Part shown: piece by piece, positions 5,652 to 5,957 of the stretch | How the letters are laid out: each line of letters begins with the position of its first letter | Numbering within the stretch: the first letter of the stretch is position 1 | Assembly: GCA_030836935.1 (NCBI GenBank) | Contig: JAUPMA010000173.1 | Coordinates: 1 to 5,957, forward strand | DNA length: 5,957 nucleotides | Reading direction: 5' to 3' | Source of the DNA: Pseudomonadota bacterium | GTDB lineage: Bacteria > Pseudomonadota > Gammaproteobacteria > SZUA-229 | The notes under the pieces: generated by a model | Databases searched by the model: none | What the model was told of the DNA's origin: nothing | Seen by the model: the letters and a program-made list of their open reading frames with translations, nothing else | Program-made: the position numbers and the translations under genes

Positions 5652-5957
5652 GCCAGTTCCAGCAATGAATGTTTCAGGTCTGGATCGGTGATGTTACTGG
5701 CGGTTTGCTTAATGAGTGCTGCGGTGCTGCGGCTGAGATAGACAGGTTCTTTTTCTGTTGGCAGCAATTTGTTTACGTTGTAATTTTTTAGCAGCCTGAT
5801 GCGAATACTGGTAACGCCACAATCGGTATGCTGAGTCAGCATGTACAGCATATCCTGCGTATGCAGCCGCAAGCGGGTTGACCAGACAGGAGAATCGGTA
5901 ATGACAATCAGTTCCCTGTCGGCGATATTTGCTACCTGAATATGCGAATGGCATGCG
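5627..5957 (-). CDS. dciA: DUF721 / DciA-like protein, C-terminal part (5' truncated by window edge)
   Basis: DciA is the ancestral bacterial partner that helps load the replicative helicase DnaB at the origin; it is found in bacteria without DnaC or DnaI. About 109 residues are visible, open to the window edge, so the TTG at 5872 is not needed as a start. The recognisable part is the DUF721 core: CHSHIQVANIADRELIVITDSPVWSTRLRLHTQDMLYML. It has the typical beta strand (ELIVITDSPVWSTRLR), the helix after it, and then a further strand, GVTSIRIRLL. The C-terminal tail carries LSRSTAALIKQTASNITDPDLKHSLLELAKRKRP, a helical basic end. It is convergent with lpxC, 25 nt between stops; a DUF721 gene beside lpxC, usually followed by secA, is a familiar proteobacterial arrangement. 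The family call is from remembered motif and context, not a search; the exact helicase-loading role is by family inference. Confidence 0.8.
   Translation of the reverse strand, partial: ACHSHIQVANIADRELIVITDSPVWSTRLRLHTQDMLYMLTQHTDCGVTSIRIRLLKNYNVNKLLPTEKEPVYLSRSTAALIKQTASNITDPDLKHSLLELAKRKRPDN

Noticed and set aside
5709..5954. Second - strand frame overlapping the dciA-like gene
   Set aside because: Out of frame with the DUF721 motif; no family resemblance.
1..5957. Search for a new defence, mobile or biosynthetic system
   Set aside because: All coding space is taken by well-known housekeeping genes with intact motifs; no integrase, transposase, repeat array or RNA gene is visible.

Overview
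The window is an ordinary chromosomal stretch of a Gram-negative bacterium, most likely a beta- or gammaproteobacterium outside the enterics. It is the 3' part of the division and cell wall (dcw) cluster and reads murB (3' end) - ddl - ftsQ - ftsA - ftsZ - lpxC on the + strand, followed by the 3' part of a convergent DUF721/dciA gene on the - strand. Three things point to the lineage. LpxC marks an outer membrane with lipid A. murB sits directly before ddl, which is not the enteric order. A DUF721/DciA-type gene lies next to lpxC, whereas E. coli uses DnaC and lacks DciA. The FtsZ and LpxC sequences look proteobacterial throughout, including the FtsZ tail LDIPAFLRRQAD. I cannot decide between beta and gamma from the sequence alone.

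Layout: 2-361 is the C-terminal part of MurB (UDP-MurNAc dehydrogenase). It overlaps ddl by 4 nt (GTGA), ddl overlaps ftsQ by 1 nt (TGATG), and ftsA starts 17 nt after ftsQ, so these four genes are tightly coupled. ftsA and ftsZ are separated by 66 nt holding a short perfect hairpin. ftsZ and lpxC are separated by 164 nt, which holds the best promoter candidate of the window (a perfect TATAAT at 4642-4647) with a dyad and a G7 tract directly upstream. lpxC uses a TTG start. A hairpin plus T-rich tract just after lpxC looks like its terminator and overlaps the 3' end of the convergent dciA-like gene.

How the genes work together: MurB and Ddl make UDP-MurNAc and D-Ala-D-Ala for the peptidoglycan precursor. 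FtsZ forms the cytokinetic ring, FtsA ties it to the membrane, and FtsQ joins the divisome in the periplasm through FtsB/FtsL. LpxC commits UDP-acyl-GlcNAc to lipid A, so envelope and septum synthesis lie side by side. The dciA-like gene would load the replicative helicase.

I found no mobile element, CRISPR, tRNA/rRNA, or sign of an undescribed multi-gene system. All genes look intact apart from the two cut by the window edges. The points worth a second look are small: the lpxC leader, the strand-specific terminator, the ftsA-ftsZ hairpin, and a second tail-like motif in the FtsZ linker.
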